From assembly GCA_948146395.1 (NCBI GenBank), contig OX411543.1, positions 54,540,017 to 54,604,016 on the forward strand: 64,000 nt of DNA, in the 5' to 3' direction. Below are positions 10,518 to 21,904 of the stretch, piece by piece. The notes under the pieces were generated by a model. That model was not told where the DNA came from, searched no databases, and saw only the letters and a list, made by a program, of their open reading frames with translations. Made by a program: the position numbers and the translations under genes. This stretch comes from Fragum whitleyi. Its lineage: Eukaryota; Mollusca; Bivalvia; Cardiida; Cardiidae. Position 1 is the stretch's first letter, and each line of letters begins with the position of its first letter.

Positions 10518-11044
10518 TTAAGCCTAATTTACATTTGCCACGATCGCCTTACGATATTGCCACGATTCACAAATCGTGCGGTGTCCGCACGGGTTTCATA
10601 AAGCTGTCACAAGAATCATTGAGGTACCCTTCGCAAGGTAAATGTGCGACACCCGCTTCGAGAATTGTGCGATTTGACAACTTTATACACTGTAGACAGT
10701 GCAGCCGCCGTACAACCATCGTGCGGAACCCGCGCGGGGACCCTAGGATGATCCGTTCTATACTTATAGGCAAAACATCATACGGTAGCCTTTCGATGTC
10801 CATTCGACGATCGTGCGATGCCTAGACGACGTGTCTACGGACTACGCTCTCCGTACGGTCTTGCAATTTTAAAAATTTGTATTCCTATTTTTTATAAAAA
10901 ATCGCAAGGTTCTGCGACACCCGTAAAACCATGCGATGATCGCATGGACACCGTATGTCGCCGCACGGGCGTCGCACGATTTTCGAATTGTGGCGAGTTA
11001 CGGGCGCCGTACGGACTCCTTAATCCAAATGTAAACTAGGCTTT
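10518..11044. mobile_element. PIF/Harbinger-type MITE with CpG-rich interior, copy A
   Basis: TIRs AGCCTAATTTACATTTG at 10,521 and CAAATGTAAACTAGGCT at 11,026-11,042 are flanked by TTA on both sides. Copy B keeps the cleaner left end TTA-GGCCTAGTTTACATTTG. A 3-bp TTA/TAA duplication is characteristic of PIF/Harbinger elements. The ~490-bp interior is unusually rich in CpG and in short ATCGTGCG/CGCACGAT motifs. Open frames of up to 96 codons overlap here on both strands with no domain. Confidence 0.75.
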
Positions 11045-11480
11045 ACGGACACATACCGGTATAAGAAATTGTCAAAATAGAAATATGTCTTAAATATGAC
11101 CATGGTTTTGAGATGAGCAGTTTTTTCGAGTCCGAGACTCCCATATGGTAATTAGGACTCTTGTCTGCTTTGTACTAGTCGACTTACAAAATTCTGTTCT
11201 GCTCTGTTGGTTAAAAAAGATACGCAATTCTAAGCACAATGTATTGGTTAAATAACGAATCTATGTATATTAAGAAAAAGAAAGGAAAGCAAGAAAAATA
11301 TATGATCAGTAAATTTTTCTCGCAAGTCAACATGTCTGAAAAATGCATAATCCTTCCTGATGTTTTTTTTTTTTATTTCTACATGTGCGCAACACCCACA
11401 TCTGTCTCTGCATCCGCACATTCTGATCAAAGTCTTCAAATATCAATCTCTCAATTTCTCGCCATTACACAAAAATAAAT
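11045..11480. other. Spacer between MITE and fold-back element
   Basis: AT-rich, no gene recognised. The match to copy B can be followed to about 11,085 before the window's copy B ends. Confidence 0.4.
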
Positions 11481-13080
11481 AGTCCGTGGGCCAGGAGGGG
11501 TCACCGTGCACCCCCCTAAGGGCTCTCCGAGAGTGGTATGGAAATGTTCATGGGACCTCCGTGAGTGAGAATCACGATGTTAACAGGTGGTAATTTGGGT
11601 CCCGGCTGCCATTCCGAGTGGTTTTCTAGATGGCAGCCAAGAATAAACTCATTTTCACTTTGATACATTAAAGAGAGATTTTGTTCATTTTGAATATTTT
11701 TTGAGAGTCTAAAACATGTATATTTTGCGTTCTGGTAAAACCCTTAATTACGTAAAGTGGTTTTAAAGAACCCAACATCCGAAATGGGAGATGGCAGCCA
11801 GTTCTAGATAAGATTTTTACTTTTTTTTCGATGAATGCAATTAGATAAAAGTGTTCACCATGTACTAAACCATAGATCATATTGCAAAGTGCTATGATAT
11901 TGCTGATATGACCTTCCCGAGTTCAAATTTAGTTGTTAACAGTCGATATTATAGGTCTTGACTCCCTTTCTCAGTGTTTTTCTAAATGGCAGCCACTAAA
12001 AGTACAAATTATCCAGTAGACACTAAACCGATATCACTTGATTTCAAATCATATTTAAGGACCAAAAAGTGTATTTTTTACATTCTTGGTACAATATCTA
12101 TTAGTTTTTGTTAAATTGGATATCCAAACATTTTTATGAGAGATGGCAGCCAGTTTAGGTCAGGAATTTTGTTACTTTTGTTTCAATCTGGGAAAGACGA
12201 GGGGTCACCATGTACTTTGCCAAACAATCCTCTCTGACTGTACCACGAAATTGTCAATTCGATATTCCCAAGGTTGAATCAAGTTGTTTACAGTAGAAGT
12301 TTTGAGTCCCAACTGCCTTTTTGGGATGTTTTCCTAAATGGCAGCCATTGCAAATACAAGTAAATAACTGGAACAACTTGTATATGAGAAACCTATGTTT
12401 TTTTTATTATCTTTAATGACAAAAAAATAAATATTTAGTGTTCTTGCTACATGCTGAAATAGTTAATGTCTTTTTGAAGATCAAACACCCTGAATGGTAG
12501 ATGGCAGCCAGTTTTGAATATGAAATTTGCCTTTTTTCAGTCCACCATCATCATAAAAGCCATCTCTGATGGGACAAAGAATACAGTTTAACGGATATTA
12601 CTAAGTCAGACTAAAAAAAGTATCAATCGATGTTTTTTGGTGTTCCGACTGCCTCTGAATGTTTTTTTTCTAGATGGCAGCCAAGAAAAAGTATAGATTA
12701 CATGAGAATCCCTTTGCAAACATTGGTCTATTTTTTATCTTATTTTCAGGACCAAATCACCTAAGTTAAGCGCATTCTTATTATTTCTTCAATTTAGTGT
12801 CTAATCTAAAACCAAACATACTGAAATGAAGTTGGCAGCCAAATTGAAACACGTAATTTTGCTTACTTAACTGTTATAGTCTCTGAAACTAGTTGGGTGG
12901 GCATATCACTCCTGTGGAAGGAGGGGGGGGGGGGCAGTATCAAGTTGTTCACCATATATCCCTGATATCAATATTCTGTCTCTTTCATTTCACCTGACGG
13001 ATTCGGGTAGTTTTCAATTTTCTTCGAGAAAATACGTGATAAAATGAAATTTGAGATGGCAGCCAGGTCATAATTTGAAT
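11481..13080 (+). repeat. Left arm of fold-back element
   Basis: Units begin at about 11,490, 11,850, 12,203, 12,543 and 12,946, marked by GGTCACCRTGYAC- or GTTCACCATRTAY-like starts (the fourth is degraded). Within a unit, one ATGGCAGCCA lies after TTTTCTARA and a second after a GAGA/TAGA context about 170 bp on. A G-run lies at about 12,918-12,936. Confidence 0.8.
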
Positions 13081-14529
13081 TCCTCTTATTTCTGTAAAAA
13101 ACATCTTCATGTGTACATGTTTCTGTCGAAGATGGATGCATATCGGTATCATTTTCTCCATCTGTCAGTCCGTGTGTTTATACATAGGTTAGTTCATTTC
13201 TTGTTTCCATTAAGAACATCGTGGATCGAAAAGGGTTAGTGGCATAAGCCTATTGAATAATTTGAATATTTTCTTTTTTATCGACCTTGAGCATAATTAT
13301 GCAATATAATGACGTATTGTTCTATTGGAAGATATGTTTGTCTTCAGGACCAATCAGAAGCTTCCAAATCCACCCAAGCTAATTGAATTATTGAGTGATT
13401 GGAAAATTTTGAATGATTTCGGAGTGATTTTGGTCGATTCAATGTTTTTTTTTTTGGTTTTTTTTTTTAATAATTTTCAGACATTTTGAGTTAGTGTTTC
13501 AAAAATGCCATAAATGGAACGCTGGGTAAATGATTAAGAATAGTTTGACTAGACTTAGTGTCAAGTTTACAATGCTTTTTAACTGCAAAACATTTCCTTC
13601 ACTTATAGACATACTTTCATGAAACCTTCACACAATATGACAAAACTCATTTTGTTGATGATTGTTAATGCTGAGAAACGGAAAAAGGGGGCTTGATGTG
13701 AAACTTCTTGTCAACACATTCGTCTTGCATTTAATGATGGGTTTACATGAACTTTCACAGATCATCATCATCATGTGACTATTTGTGCTTATCAACTCCG
13801 TTGGATGGCATCATTCCAAATCATGAAAAAGCTGCATAATTATAAATTGTCTTGTAATTGTTACTCCTTCTACATCAATGCATGGATTTCATCAAACTAA
13901 TGATGGATTTGTAAGAAGGTTTCAAATAACGTTCCTGGTCATGAAACAATCATAGCACATTATTGTCTATGCTATATAGTCACTGTCTTTTAGGGTGGTT
14001 TTTGATGACACTTTCGAAGTATACTTCATGATATGAATAGGAGCATATATTCAACGTTTGACCATATATAATGCTGCGTCACAAAAAAGGACTCATTCGT
14101 TCTAAGAATGTTTTAGTGAGGCTTCTATTTTTGTCAAACAGGATGCATATCTTTTATTTAAAACAAATAAATCCAGATTTACATTTCTATACAATAATAA
14201 AGTTATATTTTGGAATTAGTCGATATAGGAAAACTTCCATATGGTCAAATGGCGGCCAAGTTTTTTTTTTCAAAAAAAAAAAACAAAAAAAAAAAAAAAA
14301 CCAATAATGCTAGGTAAAAGCTCTAAGCAAATTCATATTAGCACTGCTGAGCCCTTCAAGAGAAATATGAATAAAACCGACTTAAGCAAATTTAAGATAT
14401 TGAAATAAGCAAAACTGGTAGATTTGTTTCGGATTCTTTTACATTTATTTAAGTTGGCGGACATTGTAGGTCGCCATTTGAAATTATTCCTATACCGAAC
14501 TAAATAAATATGGCATATTCATATAAATA
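13081..14529. other. Central region of fold-back element
   Basis: No transposase or other protein is seen; the longest open frame is 78 codons. It contains T- and A-runs at 13,446-13,468 and 14,262-14,300, and one AATGGCGGCCAAG variant of the arm motif at 14,248. It may be a decayed core or unrelated filler. Confidence 0.6.
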
Positions 14530-16126
14530 TCTGGCTGCCATCTTGCTTTGAGAATTTCGGGAACATCAAATTTGCCCTAGAATGACCAAAATTTCGAAAA
14601 AATCAATTATGTTTCCCTTTTAGTTTGAAAACGCTTTTTAGGAGGTGAAACAAAAGATACCGAAAGTTAATATCAATACATGATTCTACCGCGGAGGGTC
14701 TTGTGAACAATTAATTTGATAAATCTTTTTCAGACCCCCACCCCCATCCCCGCCCGAAATAAACTCATGTTTAAAATTCAGTGTTTTGGGATTTCAATTT
14801 CGACATTAATTGATAGAACGGTAGCTTAAACGCTAAATATAGCTGTCTTTTCCTTAAAATGAGTTAAATTGTGAAGCAATGTTTGCATAGGGATTCATAT
14901 ATAATTCAAGCATCTTCTTGGCTGCCATTTAGAAAATGCCAGTTAAGGCATCGGGACACAAAATATCCGTTAAAAGGTTTTTGATTCTCACTCAGTGAGG
15001 TCGGTTTAACATTCCTTTGCACTCTCAGAAAGGGTTTAGGATGGTTCGTTTCCTCTTGTCTTATGCTCTGCAACAAAAATTGGCAAATTTCATATTCAAG
15101 ATTAGCAGCCATCTACCATTCAGGATGTTAGATTTTCAAATAGACTTAAATTTTTTTTTAGTTTGTAGCTTGAACACCAAATATATATGTTTTTTGGCCC
15201 TTAAAGATCAAAAATGAAGATTGCTCGTATACAAGTTGTTCCAATTTATTTACTTATATTTGCATTGGCTGCCATTTAGACACCCCAAAAGACTGTTGGG
15301 AGCCAGAATATCGACTTTAAACAACTTGTTTCAACCTTGTGGATGTTGCATTAACAATTTTGTGGCACAATCACGGGATTTTTGGCAAAGTACATGGTGA
15401 CCCTCATCTTTCATAGAATGAAACAGTAAATAGCAAAATTTCTATCTTAATCTGGCTGCCATCTCTCACAAAGGATGTTTGGATATCCAAATTATCTTTA
15501 ACTTATAGTTATTGTACTAAGAACGCAAAATATACATGTTCTGGTCTTTAAATATGATTCAAAATCAAAGGGTGCCTAGAAAAAACCTCCTGGTTGATTT
15601 GTATTTTTAGTGGCTGCCATTTAGAAAAACACTGAGAAAGGGAGTCAAGACCTATAATATCGACTGTTAACAACTTGATTTGAGCTCGGGAAGGTCATAT
15701 CAGCAATATCATAGCACTTTGCAATATGATCTATGGTGTAGTACATGGTGAACACTTTTACCTCATTATATTGATCGAAAATATAGCAAAAATCTTATCT
15801 AGAACTGGCTGCCATCTCTCATTTCGGATGTTGGGATCTTTAAAACCACTTTAAGTAATTAAGGATTTTACCAGCACGCAAAATATACACGTTTAGACTC
15901 TCAAAAAATATTCAAAATGGACAAAATCCCTCTATAATGTACCAAAGGTAAAATGAAAAAAATCTTGGCTGCCATCTAGAAATCCACTCGGAATGGCAGT
16001 CGGGACCCAAATTACCACCTGTTAACATCGTGATTCTCACTCAGGGAGGTCCTATAAACATTTCCATACCACTCTCGGAGAGCCCTTAGGGGGGTGCACG
16101 GTGACCCCTCCTGGCCCACGGACTAA
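14530..16126 (-). repeat. Right arm of fold-back element
   Basis: This is the inverted counterpart of the left arm. TGGCTGCCAT recurs at 14,532, 14,919, 15,268, 15,453, 15,612, 15,807 and 15,967, and a mutated AGCAGCCATC lies at 15,104. A C-rich run at 14,735-14,755 mirrors the G-run of the left arm. Confidence 0.8.
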
Positions 16127-16604
16127 AAACGTTTTGAAATTAGTATTATTACTAAAGGTTACATCACATACGATTGTTTCATAATATTTCTTTTATAAAA
16201 AAAGTCTCTTGGTAGTACATTTAGCAATATACACTTTAAAATCGGATTTTAAAACAAGATGCATGTGAGGTGTATCATTTTGATTACCCGATTGGTATAT
16301 CAGATTCTTGATTTTGTCAGACATACATAAGTATTGGAAAGTTTAAGATGTTTGGCAAAACTGAAAACAACCTCCAGTATGAATTGTAGCTATGGCAACG
16401 AAGGTATTTTGACATATCTCACTAAATTTGTGAACTATTAATTACATGTAATGGTCATTAATAAGGGCAGCTGGTATTGAATCCATATACATGTAGCTTT
16501 AGAATCTTGGATTACATGGACAACATGTATTCGAGGAAAATGTTTCGTTTTCACACCAAAAATAGAAAATACATCATTCTAAATGATCTTGTAAAAAGAG
16601 AAGT
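16127..16604. other. Spacer, old repeat similarity
   Basis: Around 16,385-16,455, ATTAATTACATGTAATGGTC and neighbouring TATGGCAACG resemble 8,567-8,640 of the duplication. No gene is recognised. Confidence 0.35.
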
Positions 16605-16870
16605 GAGTTGCAAATATGACCCGTCAGGCGAAAAGGAATCTTCTTGGTATTGCGTGACGAGTCGATCATAGCCAGACTGTGCGGACTGTTCACAGGCGTA
16701 ACATTTTGCCTTTGGCTTTTTTTCTGAATCTGTGATGATCTTTCTTCTTTCCAGTAAGAAAAACTTTGAAATGCGAACACCGGCTGACCTCTACTGGAAC
16801 CAATATCTCTCTAAGATATTTATTTTACGAAGTTCCCGGGAGGTCATTTCTGCATTACTTATCACATAAA
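16605..16870. mobile_element. Degenerate MITE, GACCCGTCA family
   Basis: ATGACCCGTCAGGCGAAAAG at 16,617 matches the left end of the 1,154 element. CTGTGCGGACTGTTCACAGG and CTGAATCTGTGATGATC match its interior. The right end is diverged near 16,840-16,870. Confidence 0.5.
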
Positions 16871-16982
16871 TTGCAAGTATTGTCGTACCAAAAAATGGGC
16901 TATATTAGAAAAAGTAGACAACAAACATTTTTGCTCTCCTTTACCACCAGTTTGCCCTTCTTTCTTTGTTCAAAACTTTACA

Positions 16983-17264
16983 GCCGCCGTCATAGCGCAG
17001 TTGGTAGCGCGACCGACGGTCATTCTAGAGGTCCCGGGTTCGATCCCCGACGGCGGCACTCATTCTTTCCGACAATTTGTCTCTCACCAATGGGTTGATA
17101 ATCGTAGACCTATGTGAGATAGTAGCTGGAGGCTAGGAAAGGATGTAATGGTTGTACTGGTGATAGAAATACCAGGAATCCATTGTTAGGTGCTCCTGCC
17201 GCCGCTATATAGCTGAAATAATGTTGAAAGCGGCGTTAAACTCCAGTCAATCAATCAATCAATC
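16983..17264 (+). mobile_element. tRNA-headed SINE, family 1
   Basis: Full-length copy with head, body and ATCA-repeat tail, nearly identical to 6,964-7,238 except in the anticodon-arm region. It is flanked by AAAACTTTAC (16,973-16,982) and AAAGCTTTAC, a 10-bp duplication with one mismatch. Confidence 0.9.
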
Positions 17265-17919
17265 AAAGCTTTACTGTGTCGAAAGTAAATATACAATCTC
17301 TATCAATATTTACTCGTTTGTCTTGGAAAGAAAGCGAATGAAAATATGTCCTTATGTTAACGAGAAAGAAGAAAAAATAAATGAATCTTTTAACCCCGTA
17401 TATAATTCAAATATGGAGGCTTGATTCTGATGTTTATTTTCCCCTTTTTTCTGCAATCCAAATTAAGAGCGCTAGCGAGGACTCCAATCTTGCTACGAGA
17501 ATACCCATGGTTATTGGCTTCTACGGTTAACAACATCGAGAAATTGACAAGGTGAAAATTTTTCGAATGATTTAGGAATGAAATTGAATGAGTGTGTGGA
17601 TCGAGTTTTGAGTGATTTTAATGGGAGGTATTCCTAAATCGCAAATTTTGTTCAGGAACACAATTAGCGATGTTGCTGTATGTTTTTCAAAATTGAAGAC
17701 ATTTCCTACTTGGGGTACTCAAGATGATCGGCGGGCTTCCTTACTAGCATAACAATATCGACGTTGGATTCTTTAACTCTCAACGATTTTTAACCTACAA
17801 CTTTATAACGTTAAACCTTTTTTGTATTCAAATTATGGGTTGCCCACCAGCCTGTCATTTTTGAAAGCGAACTCAGTATGTCCGAAATTGAACGATCACT
17901 AGCCTGGATTCTGCTCGCG
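17265..17919. other. Spacer, no gene recognised
   Basis: No repeat or coding signature is seen before the LINE fragment, whose coding similarity begins at about 17,920. Confidence 0.4.
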
Positions 17920-18743
17920 GTGAGTGCTATTTTAGTTGCAAATAAATCAATGGCTTCAATTGAAAGTCAGCTTAGTAAAGATTTGAACTCAGTAAGTGAG
18001 TGGCTAATAGACAATAAACTTTCTCTCCATCTTGGAAAAACAGAAACAATTATTTTCGGTTCAAAATATAAATTGAAGTCAAATTCATCTTTAAAGGTTT
18101 CTTGTAATGGAGTTGAAATACAATCTTCATCCTCAGTTAAATACTCAGGAGTTACAATAGATCAGTCTTTGTCTGGTGATGATATTGCTATTTCAGTCTT
18201 GAAAAAGCAAACGCACGGTTAAAGTTTTTGTACAGAAAACGTAACTTTCTTACTGAGCAGACAAAAAAACTGATAGCCACCTCTCTTATACAATGTCATT
18301 ACGATTATGCATGTTCATTTTGGTTCAATGGTCTCAGTAAATCTTTAAAGAATAAACTTCAGACTACTCAGAATAAATTGATTCGTTTTATTTTAAACTT
18401 AGAACATACTGCACATATTAGTCTTGAGCATTTTAAAAAATTGAATTGGCTCCCTGTGGAAAGAAGAGTTGAACAGATAATTCTGTGCAATGTTTTCAAA
18501 ATAAAGCATGGTTTAAGTCCTGAGTACATGAATGATAATATTGTCTCTTTTAACGCAGTTCACTCTTACAACACACGCTCCCATTCCACTGGCGATTTTA
18601 TTTTACCCAAGGTTGGCTCTACTGGAAAGAAAACATTTGCTTTTAATTGGTCTAAATTATGGAATGCTTTACCAAGTTCTCTTAAGGATGTTTCGAATTT
18701 AAATGCTTTTAAATCTCAACTAAGAACTTTTTTACTCAAATGA
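17920..18743 (+). pseudogene. 5'-truncated, frameshifted LINE reverse transcriptase (C-terminal part)
   Basis: This is the RT C-terminal half and downstream region of a non-LTR retrotransposon. The first frame starts just after where the YADD box would be (SAILVANKSMASIE), then SEWLIDNKLSLHLGKTE, the usual post-YADD segment, and KYSGVTID. It runs into a stop at 18,220. The sequence continues one frame over (KANARLKFLYRKRNFL) to 18,743, with NTRSH and LWNALPSSLKD near the end. A single-base loss in the A-run at about 18,198-18,205 explains the break. Family placement near CR1/L2-like LINEs is inferred from the C-terminal NTR and LWN-LP motifs. The endonuclease and most of RT are missing, so it is inactive. 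Confidence 0.88.
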
Positions 18744-19140
18744 CATTTTTTACGCATTTGACATCATTGTATTTTTACGAGCTGTGATTTGACTAGTCAT
18801 TTATTTATTTTCCAACAATGTCTTTCAATTATTATATAAATAATAATTTTGCGTAACAAGATGCCTTTCTATGCTTATATTCCCATTAAAGGACCACAAT
18901 GGAAATAAGATTTTGTATCTTTTTTGTGTCATCCTTGTAGTGGAGTATATACATAGTTCTTAAAAAGTAATTCTTATTAAATTATTATTTATACTTGTAA
19001 TAGACGTTTTAAATTTTAGCCTATTTACATGTTAAAAATTTTAGATACATAACTCTTTATTGTAAAAATGTATTTTTACTGTGAATTTGTACTTGAACTA
19101 TGTCAATACCTTTATTACGAATAAACTATATATATTTAAC
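18744..19140 (+). mobile_element. LINE 3' untranslated region
   Basis: AT-rich sequence follows the RT stop directly and ends near GAATAAACTATATATATTTA. No poly(A) tail is obvious; the short TATA-rich end may be the 3' repeat. The right boundary is uncertain. Confidence 0.5.
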
Positions 19141-19900
19141 ATCCTGTACATGAAGCTGGGTTTTTACATGAATTGTGACCTGTCTGGCAATAAGGGGTTA
19201 TCTTGGAAGTGCGAAAAGTAACGATCCAAGTCAGGCTTTACAAGCTGTGCGGACTAACTATTTTAACTCAGACCGAATGGAACTTCCTTCGATGGTTTCA
19301 TGATGCTTCGAGTCAAAAGGTAAACAGGGTGTGCAATTATAACTTATCTTACATTTGATTTTTTTTATTGAAATTAGGCTTTACATCGCTTTGTAACAAT
19401 TTTCCAGTCATATCTCGGAAGAAGCTGGGGCTACTGACCATGAGTTCCTTGTATTCCTCTTACCAAATTACCGACATATGCTTTCCGAATCTCCAGCCAC
19501 TCATTCCACATAGATTTACGATTTTAAACCCGCTGATGTAATACATATATCGGAAGCTATGGGATATAAGAAATATGATCCTCACCCAATCCGCACCATG
19601 ATTTCGAGCCTGATGCGCTCCGACGGTGGCTCTACTTAAGTAAGCGACATTTTATTACTTGTCCTTCATTATCACGTCGGTTTATTTAACGACAAAAATC
19701 TAAACTTTGACATTTTGGGGTAATCTCGATTTGTCAGTTTTCCTTAGTGTATGACTAAGTTTCGTTTTACAATAAACTTGTACTTTGTATTCACTAGCTC
19801 AATGTTGTTCAATGCTAGTGCTTTAAAAAGTGATATCCTTTGTACTTGATACATATAGAGAAAGCCAATCACATTACACGAATATTTGCTATCCTTTAAA
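19141..19900. other. Spacer with a GACCCGTCA-family remnant
   Basis: GTGACCTGTCTGGCAATAAG at 19,167 and CAAGCTGTGCGGACTAAC near 19,240 match the MITE at 16,605. The remainder is unassigned. Confidence 0.4.
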
Positions 19901-20189
19901 CAGGGATTATTTTGGGATGGGCCGTACTGATTTTGAGGACGAACTATAAGTTTTAGAATAAATCTGATTACAGTTTTGGATGGGCCTCATACATAATCTA
20001 TTCAAATCTGATGCTTATTTTAATCTAGGATAGGTATTTAGGATTCTTGGACCCACCACTTTTTCCTAATGGCCCATAAATCTTGCAGATGGCCCATCAA
20101 AATCTAAGATTTTACATGTAAATGAATGGGACAAGGGCCATTGGCCCATTTCAATGGCCCATCATGAAATTGGTCCAAAAATATCCCTG
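19901..20189. mobile_element. hAT-type MITE
   Basis: CAGGGATTATTTTGGGA at the left mirrors TCCAAAAATATCCCTG at the right. CTTTAAA flanks both ends (19,894-19,900 and 20,190-20,196), 7 bases of what would be an 8-bp hAT duplication. Subterminal GATGGGCC/GGCCCATC motifs recur at least six times in both orientations, as in hAT transposase-binding regions. No frame is present. Confidence 0.75.
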
Positions 20190-21682
20190 CTTTAAATATC
20201 AAAATTCAGTTTTGTCACTAGTATGATTATAGAGGTTTCTTTCAGTCAAAACACGGATTTCAAATTTCAATTCAAATGTTGTTGTTTGAAATAGATGTGA
20301 AGTTAATGTTTTTGTCGCAAGAAATAGTTTTGAAACAAGAGAAATTTCTTAACTAAAGTGTTCGTGTAATGTGTCTATGTCTTTGAAATGTGTGTGCTCA
20401 TTACAACCTCATATGCTTGATGGTGATCACCATGGCAACTAACCCAAGAATGCCAGTTTCGTTAAATTTAAACATAAATAATTGCTTTAGGTGTCAGTAA
20501 AATTATCACCTGTTTCTTGTCTATGCATGTATGGTAGATAATTTGCCGGTACATATAGAATGGAAGCACTCTACCTTAAGTTATTTTTTCAAACTTTGAA
20601 AGTTGATAATTATAATTTGTTGAATACTATTTCTCTCTAAAAAAAAATAAATTTTTGACCTAAAGACATACATGCATTATTTTTAAATAAAAGAAATCAC
20701 AGGCTGTAATTATAACCCTAAACAGCTCTTTAGTTGTCACAGAGTTCTAGAAAACAATACCCTGTCAATGCTTTTACAGGTAATGTCCCCGGTAAATAAA
20801 TTTGCAGCTTCGTTAGGATTCGAACCAGGGACCTCTTTGTCCAAAAGCGAGAGCTATACCGCGTTGCTATAAAAAGCTAGCTTGTACGACAAGGCAGAAC
20901 AAAACCCCTTACACATAAACCGGCTACCATTTATATAGTTAAAACAAAAGCAATCATAACATCATAACTACAGTACAAACTTTAGTTACAAGGCAGACGA
21001 AATTTATAAAAGGATTTTGTTAAGAAAAAAAATACGTAATTAACTTCAAAACTCAAGTTTGGGTTTTACTATACAACGTATATTATCAATTAAATAAATC
21101 ATTCGAATCTTCTTCAAAATGTAAGCGGCCTGGATGTGTTGTAAGTTCATGTTTAACAGAGTTTCTTAAAGGAACAAAACAAATTAAAATTCCAAAATAA
21201 GATCTTGAGACAAACTAGACACTAACACCAGTTATTCCTGGATACATTGATGTGCAGTGGATATAACAGGACATTAAGAATCAGCCCCGACCCCTAGCTG
21301 ACTAAAGAAAACAAACCCCGGGAGTAATGGCTATTAACGGATAACAAGTCAGATTTATGGCATTAGTCCCAGTGCTTATTTCACCTATCTACGGTCTCCG
21401 GTGCATTTCTTAAAAGGGAGCAATATTCTTCGCATGGAAAAGAAAGATCGACAATATTTCATTTTGTATATGTGATTACTGTGATGTTCAGTAGTCATTC
21501 TACCTTAATGTACGTTCGTATTAAAGTACAACCCTTGCGACTCATCAGCTCATGCCTGAAAATTAACAATAAAGCACCTTCAGTTTACATCAAGTTAGAT
21601 GGGTCAAATTATAGTTGCGACGAATGATTGCTCTTTTTATCTTTGAGAAACAATGTTGTTGATTTTTATGCCGATTAAGGGA
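20190..21682. other. Spacer with a tRNA-like SINE head
   Basis: A minus-strand B box (GGTTCGAATCC) and CGGTATAGCTCTCGCTTTTG lie at about 20,810-20,885, resembling a SINE head distinct from families 1 and 2. The remainder is AT-rich and unrecognised. Confidence 0.4.
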
Positions 21683-21826
21683 GACCTGCCCTACGTTCAG
21701 TATCACATAACGTTGCAAACAGTTTTTAAATTATACCCCGCTTTACACGCAAGCGAACGTGCAAAGCGGGGTATAATTGGAAAACTACATTTGCACCGTT
21801 TTGTGATCCTGAACGCAGGGTAGGAC
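21683..21826. mobile_element. Palindromic MITE (ATACCCCGCTTT family), intact
   Basis: A single fold-back: GACCTGCCCTACGTTCAGTA pairs with the end ATCCTGAACGCAGGGTAGGA. The centre is ATTATACCCCGCTTTACACG, a CAAGCGAA loop, then CGTGCAAAGCGGGGTATAAT. The stem is close to 65 bp with few mismatches. A second copy, broken by insertions, spans 22,420-22,960. Confidence 0.8.
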
Positions 21827-21904
21827 AAAGGATAGTGTACAATAAACACACCTTCAGGCGTAGCACGTGATTTCACCTGAGTTGACCATGAGCTGATCAC
21901 TCAG

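Larger units (their letters stand above)
5373..11085 (+). repeat. Segmental duplication copy A
   Basis: From AACTCCCTTTTAAGAAATAA onward this segment matches 58,975-64,000 in the same orientation, with few substitutions in the stretches I compared by eye. The match excludes the 1.69-kb insertion at 5,682-7,370. Copy B lacks that insertion and carries an extra ~850 bp at 60,942-61,788. No gene is seen inside either copy; both carry a CT microsatellite, a tRNA-like SINE head, a SINE remnant and a CpG-rich MITE. It is either a segmental duplication or two copies of a large repeat; the right end of copy B is outside the window. Confidence 0.85.
11481..16126. mobile_element. Giant fold-back element with tandem-repeat arms
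   Basis: The outer ~67 bases (from AGTCCGTGGGCCAGGAGGGG) are identical in inverted orientation at both ends, and the arms stay clearly similar for about 1.6 kb (11,481-13,080 and 14,530-16,126). Each arm holds about 4.5 degenerate ~350-bp units. The motif ATGGCAGCCA recurs about every 170 bp (11,633, 11,795, 11,980, 12,148, 12,340, 12,505, 12,676, 13,055) and in mirror image on the right. The ~1.45-kb centre has no significant frame. I find no convincing target-site duplication (flanks are A-rich). It resembles fold-back (FB-like) elements in structure; the family is unknown to me. Confidence 0.85.

Noticed and set aside
10535..10825. 96-codon frame conserved in part in copy B (63,486-63,751)
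   Set aside because: It lies inside a CpG-rich MITE, overlaps frames on the other strand, and its frame is broken by indels between the copies; conservation is explained by the duplication.
11481..16126. Polinton/Maverick or other large self-synthesising transposon
   Set aside because: It is far too short, has no polymerase, integrase or capsid frame, and its arms are tandem repeats rather than simple TIRs.
17878..18743. Intact host gene in two frames
   Set aside because: The residues are LINE reverse-transcriptase C-terminus; the break is a single-base frameshift, not an intron, and the 5' part is missing.
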